DNA of 27,122 nucleotides from an uncultured Prevotella sp. (GCA_937916405.1 CALFUF010000103.1:1-27122); one strand, 5' to 3'; positions 1 to 8,757 are shown, numbered from the stretch's first letter. Numbers and translations: made by a program. The notes: generated by a model from the sequence alone, not told the origin.

Positions 1-35
1 TATACTTTTCTATTATCTGTTTCGTAAAAACGATG

Positions 36-67
36 CGAAATTACACTTTTTATTTGAATTAGGCAAA
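36..67 (-). promoter_or_regulatory. Possible promoter of a gene left of the window
   Basis: On the minus strand a TTTG (64-67) lies 20 nt before TAATTTCG (36-43). This resembles the Bacteroidota pattern TTTG-N19-21-TAnnTTTG with one mismatch in the -7 element. It points out of the window to the left, so its gene cannot be seen. The rest of 1-134 is AT-rich and shows no gene. Confidence 0.3.
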
Positions 68-134
68 TATTTGAGCAAGAATTAAGCATTTTAGGCAATA
101 TTCTTACGTTTTGCAAAGTCTGCCTTACAATTTT

Positions 135-1460
135 CTATCTCACAGGCTCAACTATTGTCTTGATGCCCTTGATCTTCTCTCCCCTGGTCTGACGGATGAC
201 CTGTTGCAGTTTCTCACGCTTCACAGCGACATAGGCATAACGGTCATTGACGTCAATACGTCCGATCTCGTCCGACTGCAGACCACCTTTCTTACACAGG
301 AAGCCCACGATGTCACCCTTGCTCACCTTGTCTTTCTTTCCCTTTCCGATATAGAGGGTTGCCATCTTGGGGGCGGAAGGTTGAGCTGTCTGCGACAATG
401 CCACAGCGAAGGGAACAACCTCTCCCTCCACATAGTCGGGGATATGCTCCTCGGGACCAGTAATGAAGAATGCCTTACCCTGTTTGTCCCAACGAGCGGT
501 ACGCCCTACCCGATGGATATAGCCGTCCTCGCTCTCCGGCAGGTGATAATGGATGATATTCGCAATATCAGGAATGTCGAGACCACGGGAGGCAAGGTCG
601 GTGCTCACCATCACATTGGTGGAGCCATTCGAGAACTTATACAATTCATCCTCACGTTGTTTCTGTTCCAGTCCACCATGAAAGAAACTCGTGGTAAAGC
701 CCTGCTCTCGCAAGTAGTTGTTCACACGCTCTACCGAGTCACGATAGTTGAGGAACACGATGCTGCTGGCATCCCCGAAATTCAACAGGAGGTGACGTAG
801 TGTTTCCAGTTTATCCTTCACAGGACTCTTCACCTCATAGAGGGTCACCCGCTCTGATGTCTGTTCGTCTTCGGGAAGGAAGTCAACAAGGGTTCCTTTC
901 TTCGCCATATTGACAAACTGCGGTATCTCCTCGGCATTAGTAGCAGAGAGCAAGATGCGACGTTGTAAGGCCGGCAGACTCTTAATGAGCTTTGCCATCT
1001 CCTGGTGGAACCCCATCTGCAGGCACTTGTCGAACTCGTCGATGATGAGCCATCGGATGTTATAGCGTGAGATATTATCCTTATCCAGATGGTCATTCAG
1101 TCGACCAGGTGTCCCAAAGACAATCTGTGGCTTGACCTCTTTTAGTTTGCGATGCTCGTCCATAGCGGCACGCCCGCCATAGCAACTGGCAGAACGTATA
1201 CCAGAGCCCATGTCACGAAGAACCTTATCCGACTGCAAGGCAAGTTCACGTCCTGGTACTACGACCAGTGCCTGCATCGCATCCGACGAGGCATCCAACT
1301 GTTGTACTAACGGCAACAGGTAGGCAAGTGTCTTTCCAGAACCCGTTGGGGATAGTAAAACAACATCACCGTCGGAGCGTAGGATGGCTTCGGCGGCGTG
1401 TTGTTGCATCTCGTTAAGTTCGTCGATGCGAAGTTTCTGTAGGATTTTCTGGATATCCAC
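135..1460 (-). CDS. dbpA: DEAD-box RNA helicase, DbpA-like
   Basis: An ATP-dependent RNA helicase of 441 residues, close to the length of E. coli DbpA. Visible motifs in order are the Q-motif region (ELNEMQQ), Walker A SPTGSGKT, PGRELALQ, motif II DEFD where most relatives have DEAD, SAT, STDLASRGLD and HRVGRTAR. The last 75 or so residues (from ATLYIGKGKKDK) look like the DbpA RNA-binding domain, which in that family binds helix 92 of 23S rRNA; a role in 50S assembly is therefore likely but inferred. The start is GTG at 1460: an in-frame TAA lies three codons upstream, so no earlier ATG is possible. It begins 6 bp after the Skp-like gene stops, and the purine-rich Lys/Glu codons ending that gene probably serve as its ribosome site. 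It is the third gene of a minus-strand operon. Confidence 0.87.
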   Translation of the reverse strand: MDIQKILQKLRIDELNEMQQHAAEAILRSDGDVVLLSPTGSGKTLAYLLPLVQQLDASSDAMQALVVVPGRELALQSDKVLRDMGSGIRSASCYGGRAAMDEHRKLKEVKPQIVFGTPGRLNDHLDKDNISRYNIRWLIIDEFDKCLQMGFHQEMAKLIKSLPALQRRILLSATNAEEIPQFVNMAKKGTLVDFLPEDEQTSERVTLYEVKSPVKDKLETLRHLLLNFGDASSIVFLNYRDSVERVNNYLREQGFTTSFFHGGLEQKQREDELYKFSNGSTNVMVSTDLASRGLDIPDIANIIHYHLPESEDGYIHRVGRTARWDKQGKAFFITGPEEHIPDYVEGEVVPFAVALSQTAQPSAPKMATLYIGKGKKDKVSKGDIVGFLCKKGGLQSDEIGRIDVNDRYAYVAVKREKLQQVIRQTRGEKIKGIKTIVEPVR

Positions 1461-1466
1461 TATTGC

Positions 1467-2090
1467 TTATTTCTTCTCTTCTTTCTTCTCTTCAGCCTTG
1501 TTGTTGAAGGTAGACTTATAAGCCTTATTCAGACCGTTGATGATATCAGCAGTGATGTCATAACGCTTGTTGGCATACAGGATATTGTCACCCTGCTTGG
1601 TCAGAATCAGGTCATATTTCTTATCCTTATTATATTTAGCAAGGAAGTGCTGCAAAGAGTCACGCAACCCCTCGTTATAGGTGTTGGTCTCATTGGCAAG
1701 CTCATTCTCCAGACGAGCCTGCAACTGCTGCAGGTCGTTCTGCTGACGCTGGATAGCTGCCTGCTGACTCTCAGCCTGCTCACGACTGGTGAATCCGTTG
1801 TTGTTCAACTTCTGCTGGAAATTGTTCATCGCATTCTGCAACTGCTGTCCCTTCTGGTTCAGGGTATTACGAGCATTGTTGCTCTTCTTCTGTAGTACCA
1901 GCGTGAAGTCCTTGCAATACTCATACTGCGTCATCAAAGAGTCAACCTCTACATAAGCGATTTTCAGTCCTGCGCCACTTGCTGAGTCACCAGCTGCGGG
2001 TTGGTCGTCCATCTTAGGACTTGCATTGTTACATGATGCGAGTGCTACGATGGCGGCAACAGCCATCATGCCATAAATGTTCTTTTTCAT
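1467..2090 (-). CDS. OmpH/Skp-family periplasmic chaperone-like lipoprotein
   Basis: A 207-residue protein whose N-terminus has a lipobox (LASC, Cys at about 20), so it is probably lipid-anchored in the periplasm. The middle, about residues 65-140, is rich in Gln, Asn, Glu and Lys with few prolines and reads as the long coiled-coil arm of Skp/OmpH proteins, which hold unfolded outer-membrane proteins. The C-terminal stretch ILTKQGDNILYANKRYDIT matches the typical family end, where a beta strand completes the body. The tail is almost pure Lys/Glu. Classical Skp is soluble, so the lipobox is a Bacteroidota-style variation. It sits 10 bp after the small membrane protein gene and 6 bp before the helicase gene, implying one transcript. 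Confidence 0.82.
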   Translation of the reverse strand: MKKNIYGMMAVAAIVALASCNNASPKMDDQPAAGDSASGAGLKIAYVEVDSLMTQYEYCKDFTLVLQKKSNNARNTLNQKGQQLQNAMNNFQQKLNNNGFTSREQAESQQAAIQRQQNDLQQLQARLENELANETNTYNEGLRDSLQHFLAKYNKDKKYDLILTKQGDNILYANKRYDITADIINGLNKAYKSTFNNKAEEKKEEKK

Positions 2091-2100
2091 TTCTTTTATT

Positions 2101-2316
2101 TTATTGATTCGACTTTTCTTCTACCGCGAACCTGCTCTTCCGACGCATCTCCTTGTCTTGGTCCATCACGCAATGGATCCCTCTCTCCCTCATCGCTTTA
2201 CTGTCGTGAATATGCTGCGATGAGAAGGTCCCGTTCTTGTTGGAAAGGACTTTTATCAGGAAAAAAGCCATCCCAATAGCAATTATTAACGTGCTTAACA
2301 GCAGGATTTTCATCAT
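2101..2316 (-). CDS. Small single-span membrane protein, unknown function
   Basis: A 71-residue protein with one hydrophobic helix at about residues 4-24 and a basic, polar remainder. The sequence after the helix, with HIHDSKAMRERGIHCVMDQD, resembles small Bacteroidales proteins I recall with a pattern of His, Asn/Ser, Ala-Met-Arg, Gly-Ile, Cys and Gln-Asp; that family has no known function. Two adjacent ATG codons (2311-2316) could both start it. It is the first gene of the operon with the Skp-like lipoprotein and the helicase, and a TAACTTTG promoter element lies at 2338-2345. The position next to an envelope chaperone hints at an envelope role, but nothing in the sequence shows one. Confidence 0.7.
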   Translation of the reverse strand: MMKILLLSTLIIAIGMAFFLIKVLSNKNGTFSSQHIHDSKAMRERGIHCVMDQDKEMRRKSRFAVEEKSNQ

Positions 2317-2323
2317 AAATGAT

Positions 2324-2331
2324 TAATTTTG
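2324..2331 (+). promoter_or_regulatory. -7 promoter element for the pepD-susCD operon
   Basis: TAATTTTG followed by C matches the Bacteroidota -7 consensus TAnnTTTGC. It would start transcription near 2338, giving a leader of about 47 nt before pepD. I see no good -33 TTTG at the right distance. Confidence 0.5.
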
Positions 2332-2337
2332 CGACTG

Positions 2338-2345
2338 CAAAGTTA
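2338..2345 (-). promoter_or_regulatory. -7 promoter element for the small membrane protein-skp-dbpA operon
   Basis: The minus strand reads TAACTTTG, an exact match to TAnnTTTG, about 20 bp upstream of the 71-residue gene. The -33 part is weak (TCTG near 2364-2367, 18 nt away). It faces the pepD -7 element at 2324-2331 with only six bases between them. Confidence 0.5.
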
Positions 2346-2384
2346 AACAATTAATTCATAAAACAGATAAAATAAACATTAATA

Positions 2385-3848
2385 ATGAATAAAAGTGAGT
2401 TAAAACCTGCCGTTGTCTTCGAACAATTTGCGAAGATTAACGAAATTCCACGCCCTTCGAAACGTGAGGAGAAGATGATTGAGTACCTCAAGAACTTTGG
2501 TCAGAGCCATGGTTTGGAGACAAAAGTCGACGAGGTTGGTAACGTGATTATCCGCAAGGGAGCCACTCCTGGCTATGAGGACTGCAAGACGGTCATCTTG
2601 CAAAGTCACATGGACATGGTGTGTGACTGTCTGCCCGATGTGAAGATAGACTTCGACAAGGAGGGCATCACCACGTATGTCGACGGGGAGTGGATGCGTG
2701 CCAAGGGCACGACGCTGGGAGCAGACGATGGTATCGGTATCGCCATGGAACTTGCCATTCTCGACAGCAATGATATCGAACACGGTCCTATTGAGTGCGT
2801 CTTCACCCGTGACGAGGAGACGGGGCTTACGGGTGCCTTCGGCATGAAGGCAGGTTTCATGACGGGTGACTACCTTATCAACCTCGACTCTGAGGATGAG
2901 GGGGAGATCTTCGTCAGCTGTGCTGGTGGTCGTACGACAACGGCGACACTCGACATCCAGCGTCAGCCTGCCCCAGAGGGTTACTTCTTCATCAAAGGTT
3001 CCGTTAAGGGTCTCGTTGGTGGTCACTCTGGTGATGACATCAACAAGAAGCGTGCTAACGGGCTGAAGCTCATCGCCCGTTTCGTCTATCAGGAGATGGA
3101 GCGTTATGAGGGTATACACTTGGTACGTCTGCATGGCGGTAGTCTGCACAACGCTATCCCTCGTGGTGGTTATTTCGTACTTGCCGTACCAGGGGCTATC
3201 AAGGAGAATATCCGTGCCGACTGGAATGTCTTCTCCGCTGATGTCGATGAGGAATTCCACGTAACAGACACACAGATGGTTTGGCGCATGCGCAGCTACG
3301 ACCCAGAGCCTATCATCGACGATGATACCGCTCGCCGTTTCGTCTATGCGCTGCAGGCTGTCGACAATGGTGTCTATTCCGTTTGTCAGGACGAGGCACT
3401 GGGTGGCATGACGGAGACATCAAGTAATCTGGCTCGTGTGGAGACGCTTACTGACAAGATAGAGATTATGTCGTCACAGCGTAGTAACGTGATGTCGAAC
3501 CTCGATAATATGTGCAACACGGTTGCCGCTGTCTTCAAACTGGCAGGCTTTAAGGTTGTGCACTCTGAGGGCTACCCTGCCTGGAAGATGCGTGCCAACA
3601 GTGAGTTGCAGAAGATTGTGAGATACACCTACCACAAGCTGTTCCAGAAAGAGCCTGTTGTTCGTGGCATCCATGCCGGACTGGAGTGCGGTCTCTTTGC
3701 TGAGCGTTATCCTAACCTCGATATGGTATCATTTGGTCCTACCTTGCGTGATGTACATACTCCTGACGAGCGCCTGCTCATCCCCACCGTACAGATGGTA
3801 TGGGATCACCTGTTACTCACCCTCAAGAGCATACCCCATCAGTCATGA
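2385..3848 (+). CDS. pepD: Xaa-His dipeptidase / aminoacyl-histidine dipeptidase (M20C)
   Basis: A cytoplasmic zinc dipeptidase of 487 residues, the usual length for PepD. Family motifs include HMD at 75-77, GADDG at 112-116, RDEETG at 142-147, NLDSE at 166-170 and the C-terminal HAGLECG and RDVHTPDE. These supply the metal ligands (His, Asp, Glu) and the catalytic Asp/Glu pair of M20 peptidases. No signal peptide is present. PepD cleaves dipeptides including those ending in His and releases amino acids for use. The start ATG lies about 55 bp after a -7 promoter element, and the N-terminus (VFEQFAKINEIPRPSKREEKM) matches the family. The stop codon overlaps the start of the next lipoprotein gene (ATGA), so this gene leads an operon that includes a SusC/SusD pair. 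Confidence 0.95.
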   Translation: MNKSELKPAVVFEQFAKINEIPRPSKREEKMIEYLKNFGQSHGLETKVDEVGNVIIRKGATPGYEDCKTVILQSHMDMVCDCLPDVKIDFDKEGITTYVDGEWMRAKGTTLGADDGIGIAMELAILDSNDIEHGPIECVFTRDEETGLTGAFGMKAGFMTGDYLINLDSEDEGEIFVSCAGGRTTTATLDIQRQPAPEGYFFIKGSVKGLVGGHSGDDINKKRANGLKLIARFVYQEMERYEGIHLVRLHGGSLHNAIPRGGYFVLAVPGAIKENIRADWNVFSADVDEEFHVTDTQMVWRMRSYDPEPIIDDDTARRFVYALQAVDNGVYSVCQDEALGGMTETSSNLARVETLTDKIEIMSSQRSNVMSNLDNMCNTVAAVFKLAGFKVVHSEGYPAWKMRANSELQKIVRYTYHKLFQKEPVVRGIHAGLECGLFAERYPNLDMVSFGPTLRDVHTPDERLLIPTVQMVWDHLLLTLKSIPHQS

Positions 3849-4219
3849 GACACCTTATATATATTATAATAGGTATCGCTGCACCCCTGCTGTTCGCCTC
3901 GTGCGGACCGCAGGCGGAGGCAGAGGAGCTGGTGGAGCAGTTCATGGAGCAGAACATGCGGGAAGGGTTAAAGCCCTCGTCCGTCCATTTCACGGATATC
4001 GACTCCACCCATGCCATGACCGACTCTATCGTCATCAACCTCCGGCAATTGGCAAAACAAGCAAAGCGTTATCGCACAGACCTCAAATATGCACCCGATG
4101 AGCCTTTCCATAAACTGATGGTTACTCGTGTTCGCTACGAACTGGACGACCAGGAATGTAGCGACACATACTATCTTGACATGGCACTCACCCGCATCGT
4201 CGCCTTTAAAGAAAACTAA
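3845..4219 (+). CDS. Small lipoprotein of unknown function
   Basis: A 124-residue protein starting with a hydrophobic signal and a lipobox (LFASC, Cys at 20), so it should be a periplasmic or outer-membrane lipoprotein. The rest is a mixed acidic and basic domain containing VHFTDIDST and HKLMVTRVRYELDD, which I do not recognise. I chose the ATG at 3845, whose AUG overlaps the pepD stop as ATGA, because it gives an intact lipoprotein signal; an ATG at 3800 would only add a polar stretch overlapping pepD. It ends 7 bp before the susC-like start, so it is co-transcribed and perhaps translationally coupled on both sides. A role beside the receptor pair is inferred from position only. Confidence 0.75.
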   Translation: MRHLIYIIIGIAAPLLFASCGPQAEAEELVEQFMEQNMREGLKPSSVHFTDIDSTHAMTDSIVINLRQLAKQAKRYRTDLKYAPDEPFHKLMVTRVRYELDDQECSDTYYLDMALTRIVAFKEN

Positions 4220-4226
4220 CACAGCT

Positions 4227-6887
4227 ATGCGAAATATCCTTATTTTAATCATGAGTGCAGGGGTTACCCTTCATTCCTACGGACAGAAGTCTGACTCCAC
4301 GACAGTGAGTATCGGCTATACGCAAGGTAATGAGATAACGACGGCTGGTGCTGTAGACAAAGTGACCTCAGACCGTATGAATAAGGGTATGATCACCAAC
4401 TCGCTGGATGCCTTGAGTGGTCAAGCTGCCGGTGTGCAGATTCAGACGAGTGGCAACCAAGAGGCGATGATTAGTGCTGTCCGGGTGCGTGGTACCACCT
4501 CACTGACGGGTGGCAACGACCCACTGGTGATTATCGACGGAGTACAGAGTGACATCACCACACTGTCTACTATCTATCCGGCGGACATCGAGAGCTTCAC
4601 GATTCTGAAAGATGCCTCCGAGACAGCACAGTATGGTAGCCGTGGTGCGGCAGGTGTCATTCAGGTGGCAACAAAGAAAGGGAAAGGAGGACAGTTCCAT
4701 ATCGCCTATGACGGTAATGTCGGTTTTGAGAGTGTCTATAAGAACCTGAACATGCTGAATGCCGACCAGTTCCGTCAGGCAGCACGACAATTAGGGATGA
4801 CGGTTATCGACAACGGCAACAACTCCAATTTCACGGAGGCACCCCTCCGCACAGGATTTGTCCATAACCACCATATCGCTTTCGGAGGAGGCAACGAGTC
4901 GGCTAACTACCGAGCCTCCATCAGTATGACGGATCATCAAACGGTGGTGAAAAACAATCGTTTCCGCAACTATATCGCCAAGCTAGATGTCTCACAGCTT
5001 GCCTTCGACAACCATCTGACGGTAGACCTGGGCATCTTCGGCTCATTACAAAAGAACGACTATATTCCTTTCAAACAGAAACTGTTTTATTCGGCTGCTA
5101 CTTTCAACCCCACCTTCGCAGAGGGAAAGAATGAGAATGGCGGCTACGACCAGGTGACAGAGGCGTTGTGGATTAACAACCCCTACTCTCTTCTGGAGAT
5201 AAAGGATGATGACAACAATGCGCATTTCAATGTACACCTGAAAGCGAAGATAGACCTCGGCTACCATCTGACATTGACGGCCTTCGGCTCTTATAGCTAT
5301 AACAATATTCATAGCGGACATTACTATCCCACCTTTGTATGGAGCCACGGGGAGGCTTTCCGACGTACGGCAAAGACGGAGGAGCGAATGTTTAACCTCT
5401 CGCTGAACTGGCAACACGACTTTGCCAAGCACCATGTGGAACTGATGGCACTTGGAGAATCTGAACACAACAAGCAAAAGGGGTTCTATACTACCGTTAG
5501 TAATTTTTCTACTGACGCTTTCGGCTATAACAACTTGTCAGCAGGAGGCGTACGCCCTTGGGACGGTACCAACTCTTTCTATACCGACTCCCACATGGAG
5601 TCGTTTCTCCTCCATGCCCTCTACACCTATAAAAAACGCTATACCCTTTCCGCCAATGCCCGCTTCGACGGCTCATCGAAGGTAGGTAAGAACAACAAAT
5701 GGGGCTTCTTCCCTTCTGTCAGCGGTGCCTGGATTGTCAGTGACGAGCCTTGGATGAAGCGCTTTGACTGGCTGAAGAAGTTTAAGGTGCGTATGGGCTA
5801 TGGCATGAGTGGTAACCTCGGAGGTATAGACTCCTACCTGTCACAACAGCTCATCATGCCCAACGGTATCGTGTCGGTAGAGGGAGCACCTGCCGTGACA
5901 TTGGGCATCATCCGTAATGCCAACCCTGACTTGCGATGGGAAATCAAACGGACCTTTAACGTGGGTATCGACCTTGCCTTCTGGGACAACCGTATCATGC
6001 TGACCGCAGACTTCTATGCCTCCTGGACTTCTGACATGCTCTACAACTATAATGTGAGTGTGCCACCCTTCACGTACGACCATCTGCTTGCCAACCTCGG
6101 TAAGATGCGCAACAGTGGTCTGGAGATCGGATTCGGCATCACACCCTTACGCACCAAGGATATGGAATTGGATATCAATATGAACTGGACCTTCGAGCGT
6201 AACAAACTCATCACCTTGAATGGCTATTATGACGGGGAATACCTGACAGCCCCCGAGATCAATGGCATCAGCGGACTGGCGGGTGCCGGCTACCACGGAG
6301 CGAGTGGTGTCTGTTTCCAGATGGTAGGACAGCCACTGGGTGTCTTCTACCTGCCACATTGCAAAGGACTCATCACCATGGAAGACGGCTCTAAGCGTTA
6401 TGACCTGACGGAGGAGAAATACATCTGCGGACAAGCCACGCCCAAGGCAATGATGGGTTCTAACATCGCTTTCCGCTATAAGCAGTGGGACATCACCATG
6501 CAACTGAACGGCGCCTTCGGACATAAGATATACAATGGAACCAAACTTGCCTATATGAATATGCTCTCCCTGCCTAATTATAATGTCATGCAAGGGGCTC
6601 CGGAAATGAATATCCAAGACCAGGATATCAGTGACTACTGGCTGGAGCGTGGCGACTACGTGAACATCGACTATGTCACCATCGGATGGAACGTACCCGT
6701 CCGCTCTAAGTATATCAGGCACCTCCGTTTGTCTTGCTCTGTCAACAATCTTGCCACCATCACCGGGTACTCGGGGTTAACACCTATGATTAACTCGTCG
6801 ATGATCGACTCCACACTGGGTGTGGATGACAAGCGCTCCATTCCCGTTTACCGCACCTATTCATTTGGTCTCAGCATCCAGTTCTAA
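4227..6887 (+). CDS. SusC/RagA-family TonB-dependent receptor, short form
   Basis: An outer-membrane TonB-dependent transporter that would work with the SusD lipoprotein encoded next to it. From the ATG at 4227 it has 886 residues: a signal peptide ending near HSYGQ (16-20), then almost at once the SusC pre-plug sequence VSIGYTQG (27-34). The plug domain follows, with NSLDALSGQAAGVQI (58-72), VRVRGTTSL and DPLVIIDGV, and then a long barrel rich in aromatic strands that ends in FGLSIQF, with the typical terminal Phe. Most SusC proteins are about 1000 residues and carry a carboxypeptidase-regulatory-like beta-sandwich before the plug; that part is absent here. The substrate is unknown. No glycoside hydrolase is adjacent and the operon begins with a dipeptidase, so peptide uptake is possible but only inferred. 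Confidence 0.92.
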   Translation: MRNILILIMSAGVTLHSYGQKSDSTTVSIGYTQGNEITTAGAVDKVTSDRMNKGMITNSLDALSGQAAGVQIQTSGNQEAMISAVRVRGTTSLTGGNDPLVIIDGVQSDITTLSTIYPADIESFTILKDASETAQYGSRGAAGVIQVATKKGKGGQFHIAYDGNVGFESVYKNLNMLNADQFRQAARQLGMTVIDNGNNSNFTEAPLRTGFVHNHHIAFGGGNESANYRASISMTDHQTVVKNNRFRNYIAKLDVSQLAFDNHLTVDLGIFGSLQKNDYIPFKQKLFYSAATFNPTFAEGKNENGGYDQVTEALWINNPYSLLEIKDDDNNAHFNVHLKAKIDLGYHLTLTAFGSYSYNNIHSGHYYPTFVWSHGEAFRRTAKTEERMFNLSLNWQHDFAKHHVELMALGESEHNKQKGFYTTVSNFSTDAFGYNNLSAGGVRPWDGTNSFYTDSHMESFLLHALYTYKKRYTLSANARFDGSSKVGKNNKWGFFPSVSGAWIVSDEPWMKRFDWLKKFKVRMGYGMSGNLGGIDSYLSQQLIMPNGIVSVEGAPAVTLGIIRNANPDLRWEIKRTFNVGIDLAFWDNRIMLTADFYASWTSDMLYNYNVSVPPFTYDHLLANLGKMRNSGLEIGFGITPLRTKDMELDINMNWTFERNKLITLNGYYDGEYLTAPEINGISGLAGAGYHGASGVCFQMVGQPLGVFYLPHCKGLITMEDGSKRYDLTEEKYICGQATPKAMMGSNIAFRYKQWDITMQLNGAFGHKIYNGTKLAYMNMLSLPNYNVMQGAPEMNIQDQDISDYWLERGDYVNIDYVTIGWNVPVRSKYIRHLRLSCSVNNLATITGYSGLTPMINSSMIDSTLGVDDKRSIPVYRTYSFGLSIQF

Positions 6888-6898
6888 TTCCACCGACT

Positions 6899-8449
6899 AT
6901 GAGAAAGACACTTTCTATCCTATTGTCTGTCCTTTTGACAAGTTGCACCCTCAGCGAAGAACCCAGAGACCAGATTCCTGAGGAGAAAGCGATTACCAAT
7001 GCCTCCACACTGTACCAGAATACTGTTGCCACCCTTTATTCCTATATCGGAGGCAATACTGACGGACAAGGACTGCAAGGTACCTGTCGTGGTGTCTACG
7101 ACCTGAATACGTTCGGAAGCGACGAGGCGATGCTGCCCACCCGTGGCGGTGACTGGTTCGACGGCGGTATCTGGCAGGCGATGTACATGCACTCATGGAC
7201 GGCAGGACATGAGATTCCCAAGAACGCATGGATCTACCTCTATAAAGTCATCACGTTATGTAACCGCTCCCTGGAGATGCTCGACAAATACATAGACCTC
7301 ACCTCTGAGGACCAATATATCACCTGGCATGGGGAGGTAAGGGCGCTCCGTGCCATGTACTACTGGTATCTGATAGACCTCTTCGGTGATGTTCCCTTGG
7401 TGACTTCCACTGATGTCGCCATGAACCAGGTCACCAGGGAGAAACGAGCCGTCGTCTTCAACTTCATCGTCAAAGAACTGTTAGAGGTTCGTGAATACAC
7501 CTATTATGCGAATAGTACTAAGAAAGGAGATTTCTATGGTCGTATGACATTCCCGGTATGCACCTTCCTGCTTGCCAAATTGATGCTTAATGCAAATGTC
7601 TATACGGGACAGTCACAGACCAGTTATTATCAGAAGTGCATCGAATACTGTGACCAGATAGAAGGTTTAGGCTACCAGCTTGAAGAGAATTACGCAAGTA
7701 ACTTCCATGTATATAATGAAGACTCTAAAGAGAATATCTTTGTCATCCCCATGGACAGAGACCTGTATACCAACCAACAGCAGAACCTCTACCGCAGTTA
7801 CCATTATAGACACGCGGCAGCATACGGCTTCACAGCAGAGAACGGATCATGCGCCACTCAGCGTGCCATGGAGATTTTCGGTTATGGGACAGAGGACGTG
7901 GACCTTCGCTTGTTTTATAACTACTATGTGGACCAAGTCTATGACCTTGCCGGCGAAGAAGTGACAGACCGAACCGGCAACCCGCTCGTCTATTACCCTA
8001 TGGAGGTGGAGATGGACCTCAGCGGCTCACCTTTTGTGGAGACCGCTGGTGCCCGTATGTTCAAATACGAGGTCGACAAGAACGCCTTAAAGGATGGTAA
8101 ACTGATGGACAACGACATCGTGCTCTTCCGCTTTGCCGACGTGCTGCTGATGCGTGCCGAGGCGAAATTCCGTCTGGGACAAAACGGGCAGGACGACTAT
8201 GACCTTGTGCGTCAGCGTGCTGACATGCCGTCTCGACCTATTAGTCTCGACAACCTCTTGGACGAGCGACTTTTAGAACTCTGCTGGGAGGGCTGGCGCC
8301 GTCAAGATCTCATCCGCTTCGGCAAATACGAGTCTCTCTACGACGGACCCGACAAAGTAGACGAGAGCGATGGGCATACCACCATTTTCCCCATTCCTGC
8401 CGATGTCCGTGCCTTGAACCAGAACCTGACACAAAATCCCGGTTATTAA
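6899..8449 (+). CDS. SusD/RagB-family outer-membrane lipoprotein
   Basis: A 516-residue surface lipoprotein with signal and lipobox LLTSC (Cys at 16). Family traits include YLYKVITLCNRSLEML, the TPR-like region EVRALRAMYYWYLIDLFGDVPLV, the later FRFADVLLMRAEAKFRLG, and the C-terminal LLDERLLELCWEGWRRQDLIRFGKY with a final IPADVRALNQNLTQNPGY. These are the hallmarks of SusD proteins, which cap the SusC barrel and capture substrate at the cell surface. It follows the SusC gene by 11 bp, as is usual for this pair. It is the last gene of the pepD operon. No sigma or anti-sigma factor or hybrid two-component sensor is adjacent, so regulation cannot be read from the context. No clear terminator follows; the next 700 bp are repeats. 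Confidence 0.93.
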   Translation: MRKTLSILLSVLLTSCTLSEEPRDQIPEEKAITNASTLYQNTVATLYSYIGGNTDGQGLQGTCRGVYDLNTFGSDEAMLPTRGGDWFDGGIWQAMYMHSWTAGHEIPKNAWIYLYKVITLCNRSLEMLDKYIDLTSEDQYITWHGEVRALRAMYYWYLIDLFGDVPLVTSTDVAMNQVTREKRAVVFNFIVKELLEVREYTYYANSTKKGDFYGRMTFPVCTFLLAKLMLNANVYTGQSQTSYYQKCIEYCDQIEGLGYQLEENYASNFHVYNEDSKENIFVIPMDRDLYTNQQQNLYRSYHYRHAAAYGFTAENGSCATQRAMEIFGYGTEDVDLRLFYNYYVDQVYDLAGEEVTDRTGNPLVYYPMEVEMDLSGSPFVETAGARMFKYEVDKNALKDGKLMDNDIVLFRFADVLLMRAEAKFRLGQNGQDDYDLVRQRADMPSRPISLDNLLDERLLELCWEGWRRQDLIRFGKYESLYDGPDKVDESDGHTTIFPIPADVRALNQNLTQNPGY

Positions 8450-8504
8450 AGAAAATCCCCATCATAATAATCAGTTTCCGACTGCCCCCAATACCTTCGA
8501 CCCA

Positions 8505-8579
8505 CGAAGGCGGCACATCCTCCCAACGAAGGCGGCACATTCGACCTTCGAAGGCGGCACATTCAACCCTCGAAGGTAC
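8505..8579. repeat. 22-bp tandem repeat (three units plus a partial)
   Basis: CGAAGGCGGCACAT occurs at 8505-8518, 8527-8540 and 8549-8562, exactly 22 bp apart, and a fourth unit at 8571 begins CGAAGG then diverges. The spacers are related (TCGACCTT, TCAACCCT). A 22-bp period is not a multiple of three, so it is not coding. A close variant, inverted, appears at about 27062-27074. Confidence 0.8.
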
Positions 8580-8637
8580 GGGCTTCGCACTGAGAAAGCG
8601 GTACCTTCAAAATCGAAGTCTCTGTAGGGTAAAAGTC

Positions 8638-8757
8638 TCCGATGCCTCCGATCACAGTGAGCAATGCCTCCGATTAAAGATGGTAAAGTTTCCCCTCTCA
8701 GAGAGGAGAAGCTCCGATTTGTGAGGGAAGGCACCCGCCACGGTGATCGGAGGCATT
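8638..8757. repeat. Inverted copies of a GATGCCTCCGAT element
   Basis: GATGCCTCCGATC lies at 8641-8653 and AATGCCTCCGAT at 8663-8674. The exact reverse complement ATCGGAGGCATT lies at 8746-8757, so a 12-bp stem enclosing about 70 nt is possible. Inside is a small hairpin, CCTCTC-A-GAGAGG (8694-8706). The 16-mer TCCGATGCCTCCGATC at 8638-8653 also occurs near 26992-27007. Confidence 0.7.

Noticed and set aside
2400..3260. Long open frame antisense to pepD (286 codons)
   Set aside because: A shadow of the GC-biased codon pattern of pepD; no signal, domain or upstream ribosome site.
8505..8579. CRISPR array
   Set aside because: The period is 22 bp with 14-bp near-identical cores and only 8-bp related spacers, and no cas gene is near.
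8310..8734. Two open frames on the minus strand rich in Arg, Pro and Ser
   Set aside because: They are made of the 22-bp and GATGCCTCCGAT repeats, one overlaps the end of susD, and neither has a family pattern.
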